NCBI GenBank assembly: GCA_035999365.1
Contig: DASYGT010000028.1
Span: 1 to 64,000, forward strand
Direction of reading: 5' to 3'
Length of the DNA: 64,000 nucleotides
Origin: DASYGT01 sp035999365
Lineage (GTDB): Bacteria; Actinomycetota; Actinomycetes; Mycobacteriales; Jatrophihabitantaceae
Position numbers and translations under genes: made by a program. Below are positions 33,539 to 41,346 of the stretch, piece by piece; position 1 is the first letter of the stretch; each line of letters begins with the position of its first letter. The notes below the pieces were generated by a model. It was given only the letters and a program-made list of their open reading frames with translations, was not told the DNA's origin and did no database searches.

Positions 33539-34042
33539 GTGACCGACACGACCCGCTACACCACGATCGAGTCCCCGCTGGGTGAGCTGCTGCTGGTCGG
33601 CGACGACGTCGGCCTCACCGATCTCTACCGCCAGACGACCCGCCGCGCCCGGTCCCTCGATCCAGCCTGGGCCCGCCACGACATCCACTTCGCTGCCGCG
33701 CGCAGCCAGCTGGAGGCCTACTTCGCCGGTGAGCTCCGCGACTTCGACCTGCGGCTGAATCCGCGCGGCTCCAGCCTGCAACTGCGCGTCTGGGCCGCCC
33801 TGCGAGACATCCCGTACGGCGAGACGGCCAGCTACGGCGCGATCGCGAACCGCATCGGCTGGGCGAACGGCGCGCGGGCGGTCGGGGCGATCAACGGGCA
33901 GAACCCACTGCCGATCATCATCCCGTGCCACCGGGTGATCGGTGCCGATGGCAGCCTCGTCGGGTATGGCGGCGGCCTGCCGATGAAGCAGTTCCTGCTC
34001 TCGCTCGAGGCCTCACATTCCGGCCTGTTCGCCACGGGCTGA
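33539..34042 (+). CDS. ogt: Methylated-DNA--protein-cysteine methyltransferase
   Basis: 167 aa, normal for Ogt. It removes alkyl groups from O6-alkylguanine by transfer to its own Cys. Active site PCHRVI at 129-134 (Cys130), DNA-recognition helix YGAIANRIGWANGARAVGAIN, and GLPMKQFLLSLE near the C-terminus. GTG 33539 was chosen; it is preceded by a G-rich run that may serve as Shine-Dalgarno. The 3' end overlaps by 30 bases with a convergent gene encoding a Cys-pair protein, an unusual arrangement. Confidence 0.92.
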   Translation: MTDTTRYTTIESPLGELLLVGDDVGLTDLYRQTTRRARSLDPAWARHDIHFAAARSQLEAYFAGELRDFDLRLNPRGSSLQLRVWAALRDIPYGETASYGAIANRIGWANGARAVGAINGQNPLPIIIPCHRVIGADGSLVGYGGGLPMKQFLLSLEASHSGLFATG

Positions 34043-34642
34043 GTCGGCGATCTGCACCGGGTAGCCGGCCCGAAGCACGGCCACGGTCGTCGGCGGGGTG
34101 ATCACCTGGGCCAGCCCAGTGCCAGGGCGCTCACGCGGTAAGCCATAGCCAGCGGTGGTCCACGGCACCAGGGATCCGTCCAGGACGAGCGCCGGGCCGT
34201 CGCCGAGCAGCACGAACGCACCGTCGGGCAGCTCCGGCCAGCGCATCGGGTGCAGCCGGCGCCGGTGCGTGCCCCGCACGATCCGCTCGCCGTGCAGCCG
34301 TCGGTTCATCTGCTTCGCCGAGGGGAGGGGGCCGCCGAGGCTAGCGACCCAGGCCTGGCGATAGGCGTTGTAGTCCGCGCGCCGGCACTCGGCGCAGGGC
34401 CGGTGCCCCGCCGCTAACGACACTGCCTCGTCGTGGAAGTACAGGTACGTATAGCGACCCGGCAGCCACTGCTCACGCCATCGGCCCCGGAATTCCAGGA
34501 CGCAGGTGATCCACAGATCGCTGGTGTGGAAGCGCACGATCTCGTGCCCGCGGTGCAGGATGCCGCGATTGCCCGTCCACGCTCCGCGCAGGGGCGTGGC
34601 GACGATCTCGCCCGTGGGCGTCACCCGATTGCGTTCGGTCAC
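34013..34642 (-). CDS. Hypothetical protein with Ada-like GHRPCxxCR motif
   Basis: 209 aa from GTG 34642 (TTG 34648 is possible). Around residues 79-95 it reads GHRPCAECRRADYNAYR (Cys83, Cys86), which closely resembles the metal-binding YRPCKRC region of Ada and related proteins, where zinc Cys accept methyl groups from methylphosphotriesters. The N-terminal section (GNRGILHRGHEIVRFHTSDLWITC) is not recognised. It overlaps the end of the ogt gene on the other strand. A DNA-repair link is suggested by neighbour and motif, but remains inference. It could also be a small zinc-binding protein. Confidence 0.6.
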   Translation of the reverse strand: MTERNRVTPTGEIVATPLRGAWTGNRGILHRGHEIVRFHTSDLWITCVLEFRGRWREQWLPGRYTYLYFHDEAVSLAAGHRPCAECRRADYNAYRQAWVASLGGPLPSAKQMNRRLHGERIVRGTHRRRLHPMRWPELPDGAFVLLGDGPALVLDGSLVPWTTAGYGLPRERPGTGLAQVITPPTTVAVLRAGYPVQIADSARGEQAGM

Positions 34643-34707
34643 CGACAAGGCGTATCAGCGGGGTGCGACACCGGGCGTTTGCACGAACCTGCCCATATTC
34701 GGGCTGG

Positions 34708-35064
34708 ATGCGAGACCCTGTCGACATGAACGCAACGGAGGTAGTCGATCTGTTCGGTGCGGCCTGGGCGGCTCACGACCTGGACGCGACGCTGGCGCTG
34801 GTCACCGACGACTGTGTCTTCGAGTCCACCGGGCCTGCACCCGACGGCATCCGATCGGTCGGCAAGGAGGCGATCCGACGCGCCTGGCAACCGATCTTCG
34901 ACGACGCGGCGGCCACGTTCGAGGCTGAGGAGACGTTCGCCGCGGGGGACCGGGTCGTGCAGCTGTGGCGCTACAGCTGGGCCGACGGGCATGTGCGCGG
35001 CATCGACGTCTTCACCGTGCGCGGCGACCTCGTGGCACAGAAGGTCTCCTATGTGAAGGGTTGA
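34708..35064 (+). CDS. SnoaL-like / NTF2-fold protein
   Basis: 118 aa if begun at ATG 34708 (112 aa from ATG 34726). A possible -10 box, CATATT (34694-34699), sits eight bases before 34708, so the first ATG may be leaderless. Core phrases VVDLFGAAWAAHDLDATLALVTDDCVFES and VRGIDVFTVRGDLVAQKVSYVKG show the SnoaL/NTF2-like cone fold used for small isomerases, dehydratases and ligand binding. No specific catalytic residues stand out. Function unknown. Confidence 0.72.
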   Translation: MRDPVDMNATEVVDLFGAAWAAHDLDATLALVTDDCVFESTGPAPDGIRSVGKEAIRRAWQPIFDDAAATFEAEETFAAGDRVVQLWRYSWADGHVRGIDVFTVRGDLVAQKVSYVKG

Positions 35065-35122
35065 GTTCGCGAACCTGTGCGAATCGACCCCCAGGGCGTC
35101 GAATGTGCTTACCCTGGCGTGA

Positions 35123-36064
35123 ATGACCTCCGCCCGGCTTGCGGCCGTAACCCTGGCAGCGTTCGTGGTCGCCGGCTGCACCTCGTCGACCAGCGGCACC
35201 TCACCCAGTACCAGCGCCAGCCCGACGCGCACGACGCAAGCGACGACTTCTGCACCGTCGGGGACGCAGTACTACGTCTCGATCGGTGATTCCTACGCGG
35301 CGGGCTACCAGCCGACCAGCCACTCGGGAGGCCACACCACCCGCAACGGCTTCGCCTATCAAGTCGTCCCGGCGGCGAAGGCCCGTGGCTACGACCTGAC
35401 GCTCGTCAACTTCGGCTGCTCGGGTGCGACCACGGCGTCAGTGCTGCATGCGCCCGGGTGTGCGGCCTCCGCCCTCGGCCCCGGCGCCGCGCCGTACGGC
35501 CCGAAGACCCAGGCCGGCGCCGCCGAGGACTTCGTGCGGACGCACCGCGCCCAGATCGCGCTGGTCACGGTGTCGATCGGCGGCAACGACATCACCACGT
35601 GCGGTTTCTCGGCGTCGCCGCTCACCTGCCTCACGCCCGCCCTCGACACCGTGAAGACGAACCTCGCTGCTTTGCTCGCCGGGTTGCGTGCCGCGGGCGG
35701 GCCGGGTGTGCGCATCGTCGGAATCACCTACCCCGACGTGCTGCTGGCCGGTGAGCTCTCCCCGGACGCGGCCACCAGAGGTCTGGCCCCGCTGTCCGTC
35801 CAGGCGTTTCGCAGCCTGATCAACCCGGCGCTCATGGCGACGTACTCGACGGTCGGCGCGACGTTCGTCGATGTCACGGCCGCCACCGGCGCCTACGGCT
35901 CGCTCAGCGCCACCACGACGCTCGCGCCGTACGGCACGATTCCGGTACCCGTGGCGAAGGTCTGCCAGCTCACCTACGCCTGCCAGTACACCGACATCCA
36001 TCCGCGGACGAACGGATACGCGATCATCGCGAAACTCGTGGCGGGCACGCTGCCGTCGCGTTGA
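35123..36064 (+). CDS. SGNH/GDSL hydrolase lipoprotein
   Basis: 313 aa. Lipobox VAGC with Cys19, then a Thr/Ser-rich linker. SGNH blocks: block I SIGDSYAAGY (Ser57), block II NFGCSGATT, block III GGNDITTC, block V DIHPRTNGYA (Asp-x-x-His). This is the acetyl-esterase/lipase fold, anchored outside the membrane and probably hydrolysing ester bonds in lipid or cell-wall glycans. TACCCT at 35110-35115 lies 7 bases before the ATG, so the message may be leaderless. Followed by a second secreted hydrolase. Confidence 0.87.
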   Translation: MTSARLAAVTLAAFVVAGCTSSTSGTSPSTSASPTRTTQATTSAPSGTQYYVSIGDSYAAGYQPTSHSGGHTTRNGFAYQVVPAAKARGYDLTLVNFGCSGATTASVLHAPGCAASALGPGAAPYGPKTQAGAAEDFVRTHRAQIALVTVSIGGNDITTCGFSASPLTCLTPALDTVKTNLAALLAGLRAAGGPGVRIVGITYPDVLLAGELSPDAATRGLAPLSVQAFRSLINPALMATYSTVGATFVDVTAATGAYGSLSATTTLAPYGTIPVPVAKVCQLTYACQYTDIHPRTNGYAIIAKLVAGTLPSR

Positions 36065-36100
36065 GTTGCGCGGCGGCGCGGTTCATGAATACTGCTGTTC

Positions 36101-37444
36101 ATGATAAGAGCCGCAGTCGCCGCCACACTGCTCGCCGGCCTGCTGGTCGTGCCGGGGCTCAGCGGCACCGCCCAGGCAGATCCCGCCGCCTTCCACAGCG
36201 GCGACGGCCTCACGCTCGTCTCTGCCACGCCCGACGGCACCCGTACCTGGCACCTCGTCGTCTCGACACCGGCGCTCAGCCGCCCCGTGCGCGTGAACAT
36301 CCTTCTTCCTGAGGGCTACGCGGATTCGCCCGCCCGCTATCCGGTGCTCTACCTCTTCCACGGCACGAGCGGCGGAGCCGACGACTGGCTCAACTCAGGC
36401 AATGCCGCAGCAGCAACCGACCCCTATCCGCTCATCGTCGTGATGCCCGACGCGGGCTACAACGGCAACGGCGGCAGCTGGTTCACCAACTGGTTCGACC
36501 AGCACACCCCGCTCGGCGTGGCGAATTGGGAGACCTTCGACATCGCCCAGCTCGTCCCGTTCATCGACGACAACCTGCGCACGATCACCGACCGGTCCGG
36601 GCGCGCCGTCGCGGGTTTGTCGGCAGGCGGGTTCGGCGCGTTCACCTACGCAGCACGGCACCCGGACATGTTCAGCTCTGCCGCCGCGTTCTCCGGCGCT
36701 CCCGACATCGCCTCGAACCCGGTCGCCCAGGCGGGTGCTGCCGGGATCATCGACGCCACCGAGGTGGGGCTCGACGGGGTGGAACCCGACGCGATGTTCG
36801 GTGACCCGGTCGTCAACCGCATCAACTGGCAGGGCCACGACCCCGCCACGCTCGTGACGAACCTCGGGCACACCGCGCTCGCGCTCTGGTCGGGCAACGG
36901 CATCCCGGGTCCGCTCGACAGTCCGTCGGTGCAGATCGTGCAGGACGCCCTCGTCGAGGGTGCCGCGCATGCCTCGACGCTGTTCTTCGCCCAGGAGGCC
37001 CGCAAGGCGCACGTCGCGTACGTACTCGATGACTATGGACGGGGCACGCACAGTTGGCCGTACTGGACGCGTGATCTCGCGCAGTTCCTGCCGCCGCTCA
37101 TGGCCGCCTTCGCACACCCGCAGGCGACGCCGACGACGATCTCGTACCGGTCGATCGACAAGACGTGGATGCAGTGGGGATGGACCGTCGTGAACAGGCG
37201 GACGGCAGCGCAAGCGTTCAGCGGACTGGTGAACGCGTCCGCCGGCGGCTTCAGCGTGTCCAGCCCCACCGCCACCACGGTTACGACGCCCGCGCTGTAC
37301 ACGCCCGGTGATCACTACCGCGCCAGCGCCGTCGGGGGCAGCGCCCCGGCGACGATCGCGGTGTCGCCGAGTGGCCAGCTCACCGTGCCGGTGACGCCCG
37401 CAGTCGGTCACTCAACGGTGACGATCACACTCGTCCGGAACTGA
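36101..37444 (+). CDS. Secreted esterase (Ag85/S-formylglutathione-hydrolase-like)
   Basis: 447 aa. Signal peptide about 1-26 (AAVAATLLAGLLVVPGLSGTAQA). The alpha/beta-hydrolase body carries the nucleophile elbow VAGLSAGGFGA, a preceding YLFHGTSGGADDW (oxyanion region) and a late GTHSWPYW holding the His. About 95 C-terminal residues form an extra beta-rich domain. Homologous to putative esterases PF00756, the group containing mycolyltransferases; mycolyl transfer itself cannot be inferred. AATACT at 36088-36093 would make a leaderless promoter. The repeats GTTCATGA at 36081 and 36097 flank the region. Confidence 0.87.
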   Translation: MIRAAVAATLLAGLLVVPGLSGTAQADPAAFHSGDGLTLVSATPDGTRTWHLVVSTPALSRPVRVNILLPEGYADSPARYPVLYLFHGTSGGADDWLNSGNAAAATDPYPLIVVMPDAGYNGNGGSWFTNWFDQHTPLGVANWETFDIAQLVPFIDDNLRTITDRSGRAVAGLSAGGFGAFTYAARHPDMFSSAAAFSGAPDIASNPVAQAGAAGIIDATEVGLDGVEPDAMFGDPVVNRINWQGHDPATLVTNLGHTALALWSGNGIPGPLDSPSVQIVQDALVEGAAHASTLFFAQEARKAHVAYVLDDYGRGTHSWPYWTRDLAQFLPPLMAAFAHPQATPTTISYRSIDKTWMQWGWTVVNRRTAAQAFSGLVNASAGGFSVSSPTATTVTTPALYTPGDHYRASAVGGSAPATIAVSPSGQLTVPVTPAVGHSTVTITLVRN

Positions 37445-37445
37445 C

Positions 37446-38339
37446 GTGCGGCCTCGCCATGATGTCGCCGGCCTGCGGATCCTGATCACCGGTGCCGCAA
37501 GCGGGATCGGTCGCGCACTGTCGTTGCAGCTCGGGGCCGCGGGAGCGCTGCTCTACCTCACCGACCTGCAGCAGCAGCGCCTCGACGAGGTCGCGGCCGA
37601 GATCACCGCCGCGGGCGGCGGCGTCGTCCTGGCTCAGGCCGCCGACGTCGCCGACATCGATGCGGTGACCGCTCTGGCAGGCCGAGCGCACGAATCCGCC
37701 GACGCCCTGGACGCGGTGCTCAACGTGGCAGGGATCGCCACGTGGGGAACCGTGTCGACCTTGACACACGAGCAGTGGCGGCGCGTGATCGAGGTCAACC
37801 TGATGGGGCCCATCCACGTCATCGAGTGCTTCGTCCCCCCGATGGTGGCGGCCCGGCGAGGCGGCTACCTGGTGAACGTGTCGTCCGCCGCCGGGCTGAT
37901 CGGAATGCCCTGGCACGCGGCGTACAGCGCGAGCAAGTTCGGTGTGCGCGGTGTGTCCGAGGTGCTGCGCTTCGATCTTGCCCGGCACAAGATCTCGGTG
38001 AGCCTGGTCTGTCCCGGGGGGGTCGATACGCCACTGACGGAGACAGTGCAGGTGGCGGGCATCGATCAGAACAGCACGGTCTTCCGAGCGATGCAGAAGC
38101 GCTTCCGCAAGCGTGCCGTCTCGCCCGAACGCGCCGCGTCGGCGATCGTCGACGGCATGCTCGCGCGGCGGTACCTCGTGTACACCTCGCGCGACATCCA
38201 GCTCATCCATTTCGTCCAGCGCTACGTGCCGCCGCTCTATGCGTTGCTGATGCGTCTGGCCAACCGCGGTGCAGACGCGTTGGCGGCGAGAGCTGGCATC
38301 ACGGCGTCGGTGGCCGACACAACCATGGGTACGCGATGA
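37446..38339 (+). CDS. SDR family oxidoreductase
   Basis: 297 aa. Cofactor motif TGAASGIG at 15-22, the Asn of NVAG region near 93, catalytic Ser147, Tyr160 and Lys164 (YSASK). The GTG start at 37446 follows one base after the previous stop. C-terminal part (FVQRYVPPLYALLMRLANRGADALAARA) is typical of actinobacterial SDRs tied to lipid or steroid metabolism. Co-directed with a CMD-like enzyme and a TetR regulator, all with ATGA overlaps. Confidence 0.9.
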   Translation: MRPRHDVAGLRILITGAASGIGRALSLQLGAAGALLYLTDLQQQRLDEVAAEITAAGGGVVLAQAADVADIDAVTALAGRAHESADALDAVLNVAGIATWGTVSTLTHEQWRRVIEVNLMGPIHVIECFVPPMVAARRGGYLVNVSSAAGLIGMPWHAAYSASKFGVRGVSEVLRFDLARHKISVSLVCPGGVDTPLTETVQVAGIDQNSTVFRAMQKRFRKRAVSPERAASAIVDGMLARRYLVYTSRDIQLIHFVQRYVPPLYALLMRLANRGADALAARAGITASVADTTMGTR

Positions 38340-38890
38340 GCCAGCCACGGATCGCGCCGGGGTCGCGGCGAGAGGCCGGACTGCTCGCCTGGGTCATCGC
38401 GCAAGGCGGTGGGCTGCAGGCACGTACCGAGCCGCTCACGCTGTTCCTCACGCTTGGGCGGCACCGTCGACTGTTCCGATCCTGGCTGCGCTTCGCCGGA
38501 AGGATGATGCCGGGAGGGATCCTGCCGCGACCCGACACCGAACTGGTGATTCTGCGCGTAGCCCATCTCCGCTCGTGCGCCTACGAGTACGGGCACCACG
38601 TACGGCTCGGCCGTCGTGCCGGGCTGACGCCTGACGACATCGCGCGTGTCGCCGAAGGGCCGGACGCACTCGGATGGACCCCGCGGCAGCGGGCGCTGCT
38701 TACAGCAGTCGACGAGCTGCACCGGGACGGCGATCTTCTCGACGAGACGTGGGTAACGCTGCGCCGTCATCTCGACGAACGCGAGTCCATTGAGTTCTGC
38801 ATGCTCGTCGGGCACTACGAGATGCTCGCGACGACCATCGCGACCCTGCGCATCCAGCCCGAGCTGCGCCGCCGCGGACGGCGCCGATGA
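38336..38890 (+). CDS. Carboxymuconolactone decarboxylase family protein
   Basis: 184 aa from the ATG overlapping the SDR stop. Core LVILRVAHLRSCAYEYGHHVRLGRRAGLTPDDI is the CMD fold; the redox motif is CAYEYGHH with a single Cys, unlike the CxxC of AhpD, so peroxidase activity is doubtful. The C-terminal IEFCMLVGHYEMLATTIATL also fits. Small CMD proteins act as hydrolases or decarboxylases in aromatic or lipid catabolism. Second gene of an SDR-CMD-TetR operon. Confidence 0.87.
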   Translation: MSQPRIAPGSRREAGLLAWVIAQGGGLQARTEPLTLFLTLGRHRRLFRSWLRFAGRMMPGGILPRPDTELVILRVAHLRSCAYEYGHHVRLGRRAGLTPDDIARVAEGPDALGWTPRQRALLTAVDELHRDGDLLDETWVTLRRHLDERESIEFCMLVGHYEMLATTIATLRIQPELRRRGRRR

Positions 38891-39504
38891 CAGCGGCACG
38901 CTTGGCCGGCGGACGCCGCGGCGCGGGCGGCCTCACCCCGCAGCAGGTCACCGAGCATCAGCGCGGGCGGATTCTGCTCGCGATGGCGGAGGCGGTGGCT
39001 GCAAAGGGTTACCCAGCAGTCTCGGTCGGCGATGTGATCGCGGCCGCAGGGGTATCGCGGGCGACCTTCTACGAGCAGTTCGCCGACAAGCAGGAGTGCT
39101 TCCTGGCCGCCTTTGACGCTGCCTCCGAGCGAGTGATGTTCGCCGCGCGGCCCGCGGCGTCAGGGGCGGCCGACAAGGGCGGGTTCGACGGTCTGATCGC
39201 TGCGTATCTGGACGCCCTGGTTGATGCGCCGGGATTCGCGAGGGTGTTCCTCGTGGACATCTCCGCGCTCGGGCCCGAAGGAATCGCCCGGCGCGCGGCG
39301 GGTCAACAGCGTTTCGCCAGGTCTGTCGCGAACCTCTTCGGTGCGCGGACGGCCGCGGATCGATTCGCGGCGGAGGCGCTCGTCGCCGCGATCGCCGGCA
39401 TGGTGACGACCCGGGTCGCGGCAGGGGATCTCGATGGGGTGAAGGCGCTGCGCGGGCCGATCGTCGAGCTTGCTGGGCGCCTGTTCCCCGCCGGCGTGGG
39501 CTGA
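38887..39504 (+). CDS. TetR family regulator
   Basis: 205 aa. HTH about residues 31-68 (AEAVAAKGYPAVSVGDVIAA, then AGVSRATFYEQFADKQECFLAAF). The start overlaps the CMD stop (ATGA). Presumably regulates the SDR-CMD operon to which it is coupled, but I found no clear palindrome upstream of 37446, which lies immediately after the esterase gene; its target may be elsewhere. Confidence 0.88.
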   Translation: MTAARLAGGRRGAGGLTPQQVTEHQRGRILLAMAEAVAAKGYPAVSVGDVIAAAGVSRATFYEQFADKQECFLAAFDAASERVMFAARPAASGAADKGGFDGLIAAYLDALVDAPGFARVFLVDISALGPEGIARRAAGQQRFARSVANLFGARTAADRFAAEALVAAIAGMVTTRVAAGDLDGVKALRGPIVELAGRLFPAGVG

Positions 39505-39623
39505 TCGCGCCGCTGCACCGCCGGATGCGGCGTAGTGTTGGGGCTACTGAGGCTCTGTCGCACACCGGCACCACTCCGGTCTCGCCCTCGGCGAACAAAC
39601 AACGTCGCTTCGAGGCACACCTC

Positions 39624-40106
39624 ATGACGCAGGCCCAGACGCTCGATCCCGTGCACGGCGCGACCGCCCCCAGCACACAGGCGGGAACCCGGATCAGACT
39701 TCGCACGCCGCTGTCCGGCGCCGGTTTCATCGACGGCGCCTGGTGGCCGCGCACTCGTGACCTCACCGCCGAGCTGCCCGCCCTCGTCGAGGCTCTGATT
39801 GCCGCAGGGAATGTCCCGGCGCGCTTCACGTACAACGTGAAGGCCTGGGATGCGGCACCGGCCCTGATGCGGATCGATGGACACAAGGTCCGGCTCGGCA
39901 GCTTCGCGACGAGCAACCCGAGCACGGTGTCGGTGGTCGACACCTCCGGCCGCAAGCACGTCGACCTGCTCGTCATCGACCCGGCCACCGAGGCAGCCAC
40001 GGCCGAGCGTGCACTGCAGATCGCCGGACGAGCCGAGTCCCTTGGACGGGCCGACGAGATCCTGACCGAGGCCGGCGACGGCCTCGACGTCAAGGCGACG
40101 TCATGA
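39624..40106 (+). CDS. DUF5994 family protein
   Basis: 160 aa from ATG 39624 (GAGG 8 bases before). The phrase FIDGAWWPRTRDLTAELPALVEALI, then VRLGSFATSNPSTVSVVDTSGRKHVDLLVIDP, is the DUF5994 signature, widespread in actinobacteria and often linked to stress or RNA metabolism; function is not established. Overlaps a small Cys-rich gene by ATGA. Confidence 0.85.
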   Translation: MTQAQTLDPVHGATAPSTQAGTRIRLRTPLSGAGFIDGAWWPRTRDLTAELPALVEALIAAGNVPARFTYNVKAWDAAPALMRIDGHKVRLGSFATSNPSTVSVVDTSGRKHVDLLVIDPATEAATAERALQIAGRAESLGRADEILTEAGDGLDVKATS

Positions 40107-40288
40107 TCGCCAGCGCGCCGGCCGAGCTCCGGCTGGACCCTGACGGCAAGACATCAGCAGAGCACGCTGTGTGCCTTTCGTGCGTGCACGCTGTCCGCGA
40201 TCACGACGCGATCAGTCACAGGTACTGCGATGCCACTCAGGCGCAAGCCCTTGCTCGGGGCTGCATCTGCGTGCCGGGCCCCGGCTGA
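40103..40288 (+). CDS. Small Cys/His-rich protein coupled to DUF5994
   Basis: 61 aa beginning at an ATG whose last two bases open the DUF5994 stop. It contains Cys24, Cys27 (CLSC), Cys42 and Cys54-x-Cys56 (GCIC) with His34 and His39, a plausible zinc- or iron-binding site. RGCxC tail motifs occur in other actinobacterial small proteins. No family name recognised; co-translation with DUF5994 suggests a functional pair. Confidence 0.6.
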   Translation: MIASAPAELRLDPDGKTSAEHAVCLSCVHAVRDHDAISHRYCDATQAQALARGCICVPGPG

Positions 40289-40304
40289 GCCTGACGTTGC
40301 GCGC

Positions 40305-41312
40305 ATGAAAGTGGCGATGCTCGCGCCGATCGCCTGGCGCACACCGCCGACGCACTACGGTCCGTGGGAATCCGTGGCGAGCCTGCTCACCGAGGGACTG
40401 GTTGCGCGCGGGCTCGACGTCACGCTCTTCGCCACGCTCGACTCGCTGACCTCGGCAACGCTGGACGGCGTCAGCGCGCACGGGTATGCGGAGGATGCCG
40501 GCATGGACGGTCGGATCTGGGAGGCGCTGCACGTATCGCACGCACTGCGTCGATCCGCGGAGTTCGACCTCGTGCACAACCATCTCGATTGGTTGCCGCT
40601 CGCCTTCGACGAGCATGCCGAGGCCCCACTACTGACGACCATTCACGGCTTCTCGGGTGCCGGGATATTGCCTGCGTATGCGCGATCGCGGTCGGCGTTC
40701 GTCTCGATCTCCGACGCCGACCGCAGCGAACAGCTCGACTACATCGCGACGGTGCACCACGGCGTTGATCTCGCGACGCTGCCGTTGCGCGCGTTGCCGA
40801 GCGATCATCTCGTCTCGTTCGGACGGGTGCACCCCGACAAGGGCACGGCCGATGCCATCGAGATCGCGCGGCGAGCGGGACGTCGGCTGCAGATCTGCGG
40901 GATCGTCCAGGACGAGCGGTATTTTGCCGAGCAGGTCGCCCCCCACATCGACGGCGATCGGGTGACGTATCTGGGTTCCGTCGGACCAACTCAACGAGCC
41001 GATGTACTCGGGTCGGCAGCGGCGTTGCTGCATCCGATCCACTTCGACGAGCCCTTCGGGCTCTCGGTCGTGGAGGCGATGGCCTGCGGTACCCCGGTCA
41101 TTGCCTACGCGCGCGGGTCGATGGCGGAGGTCGTCGACGTCGGTGTCACCGGTTACCTCGCCGCGGATCTGGACTCCGCCGTCGCACTCATTCCGGCCGC
41201 GCTGCGACTGGATCGTGCGGCCGTCAGCGCGTGCGCCGGCATGCGCTTCGGCGTCGACCGGATGGTCGAGGAATACATCCAGGTGTACGAGAAGGTGCTC
41301 GCCGACCGTTGA
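40305..41312 (+). CDS. Glycosyltransferase family 4-type
   Basis: 335 aa from ATG 40305 (MKVAMLAPIAWRTPP, the typical GT4 N-terminus). GT-B fold motifs include TTIHGFSGAG, VSFGRVHPDKGTADAIEIARRAG near the middle and the nucleotide-sugar motif EPFGLSVVEAMACGTPVIAYARGSMAEVV with the EX7E glutamates. Transfers a sugar from an NDP-donor; donor and acceptor are unknown. It converges on the GH130 gene, with a 34-base gap that contains short repeats. Confidence 0.9.
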   Translation: MKVAMLAPIAWRTPPTHYGPWESVASLLTEGLVARGLDVTLFATLDSLTSATLDGVSAHGYAEDAGMDGRIWEALHVSHALRRSAEFDLVHNHLDWLPLAFDEHAEAPLLTTIHGFSGAGILPAYARSRSAFVSISDADRSEQLDYIATVHHGVDLATLPLRALPSDHLVSFGRVHPDKGTADAIEIARRAGRRLQICGIVQDERYFAEQVAPHIDGDRVTYLGSVGPTQRADVLGSAAALLHPIHFDEPFGLSVVEAMACGTPVIAYARGSMAEVVDVGVTGYLAADLDSAVALIPAALRLDRAAVSACAGMRFGVDRMVEEYIQVYEKVLADR

Positions 41313-41346
41313 CGCAGGCTTCAGCGCAGATGTCAGCGGGTCGGTG

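Noticed and set aside
34658..34707. Possible -35/-10 promoter for the NTF2-like gene
   Set aside because: The -10-like CATATT is present but a -35 at proper spacing is not; kept only as an argument for the start choice.
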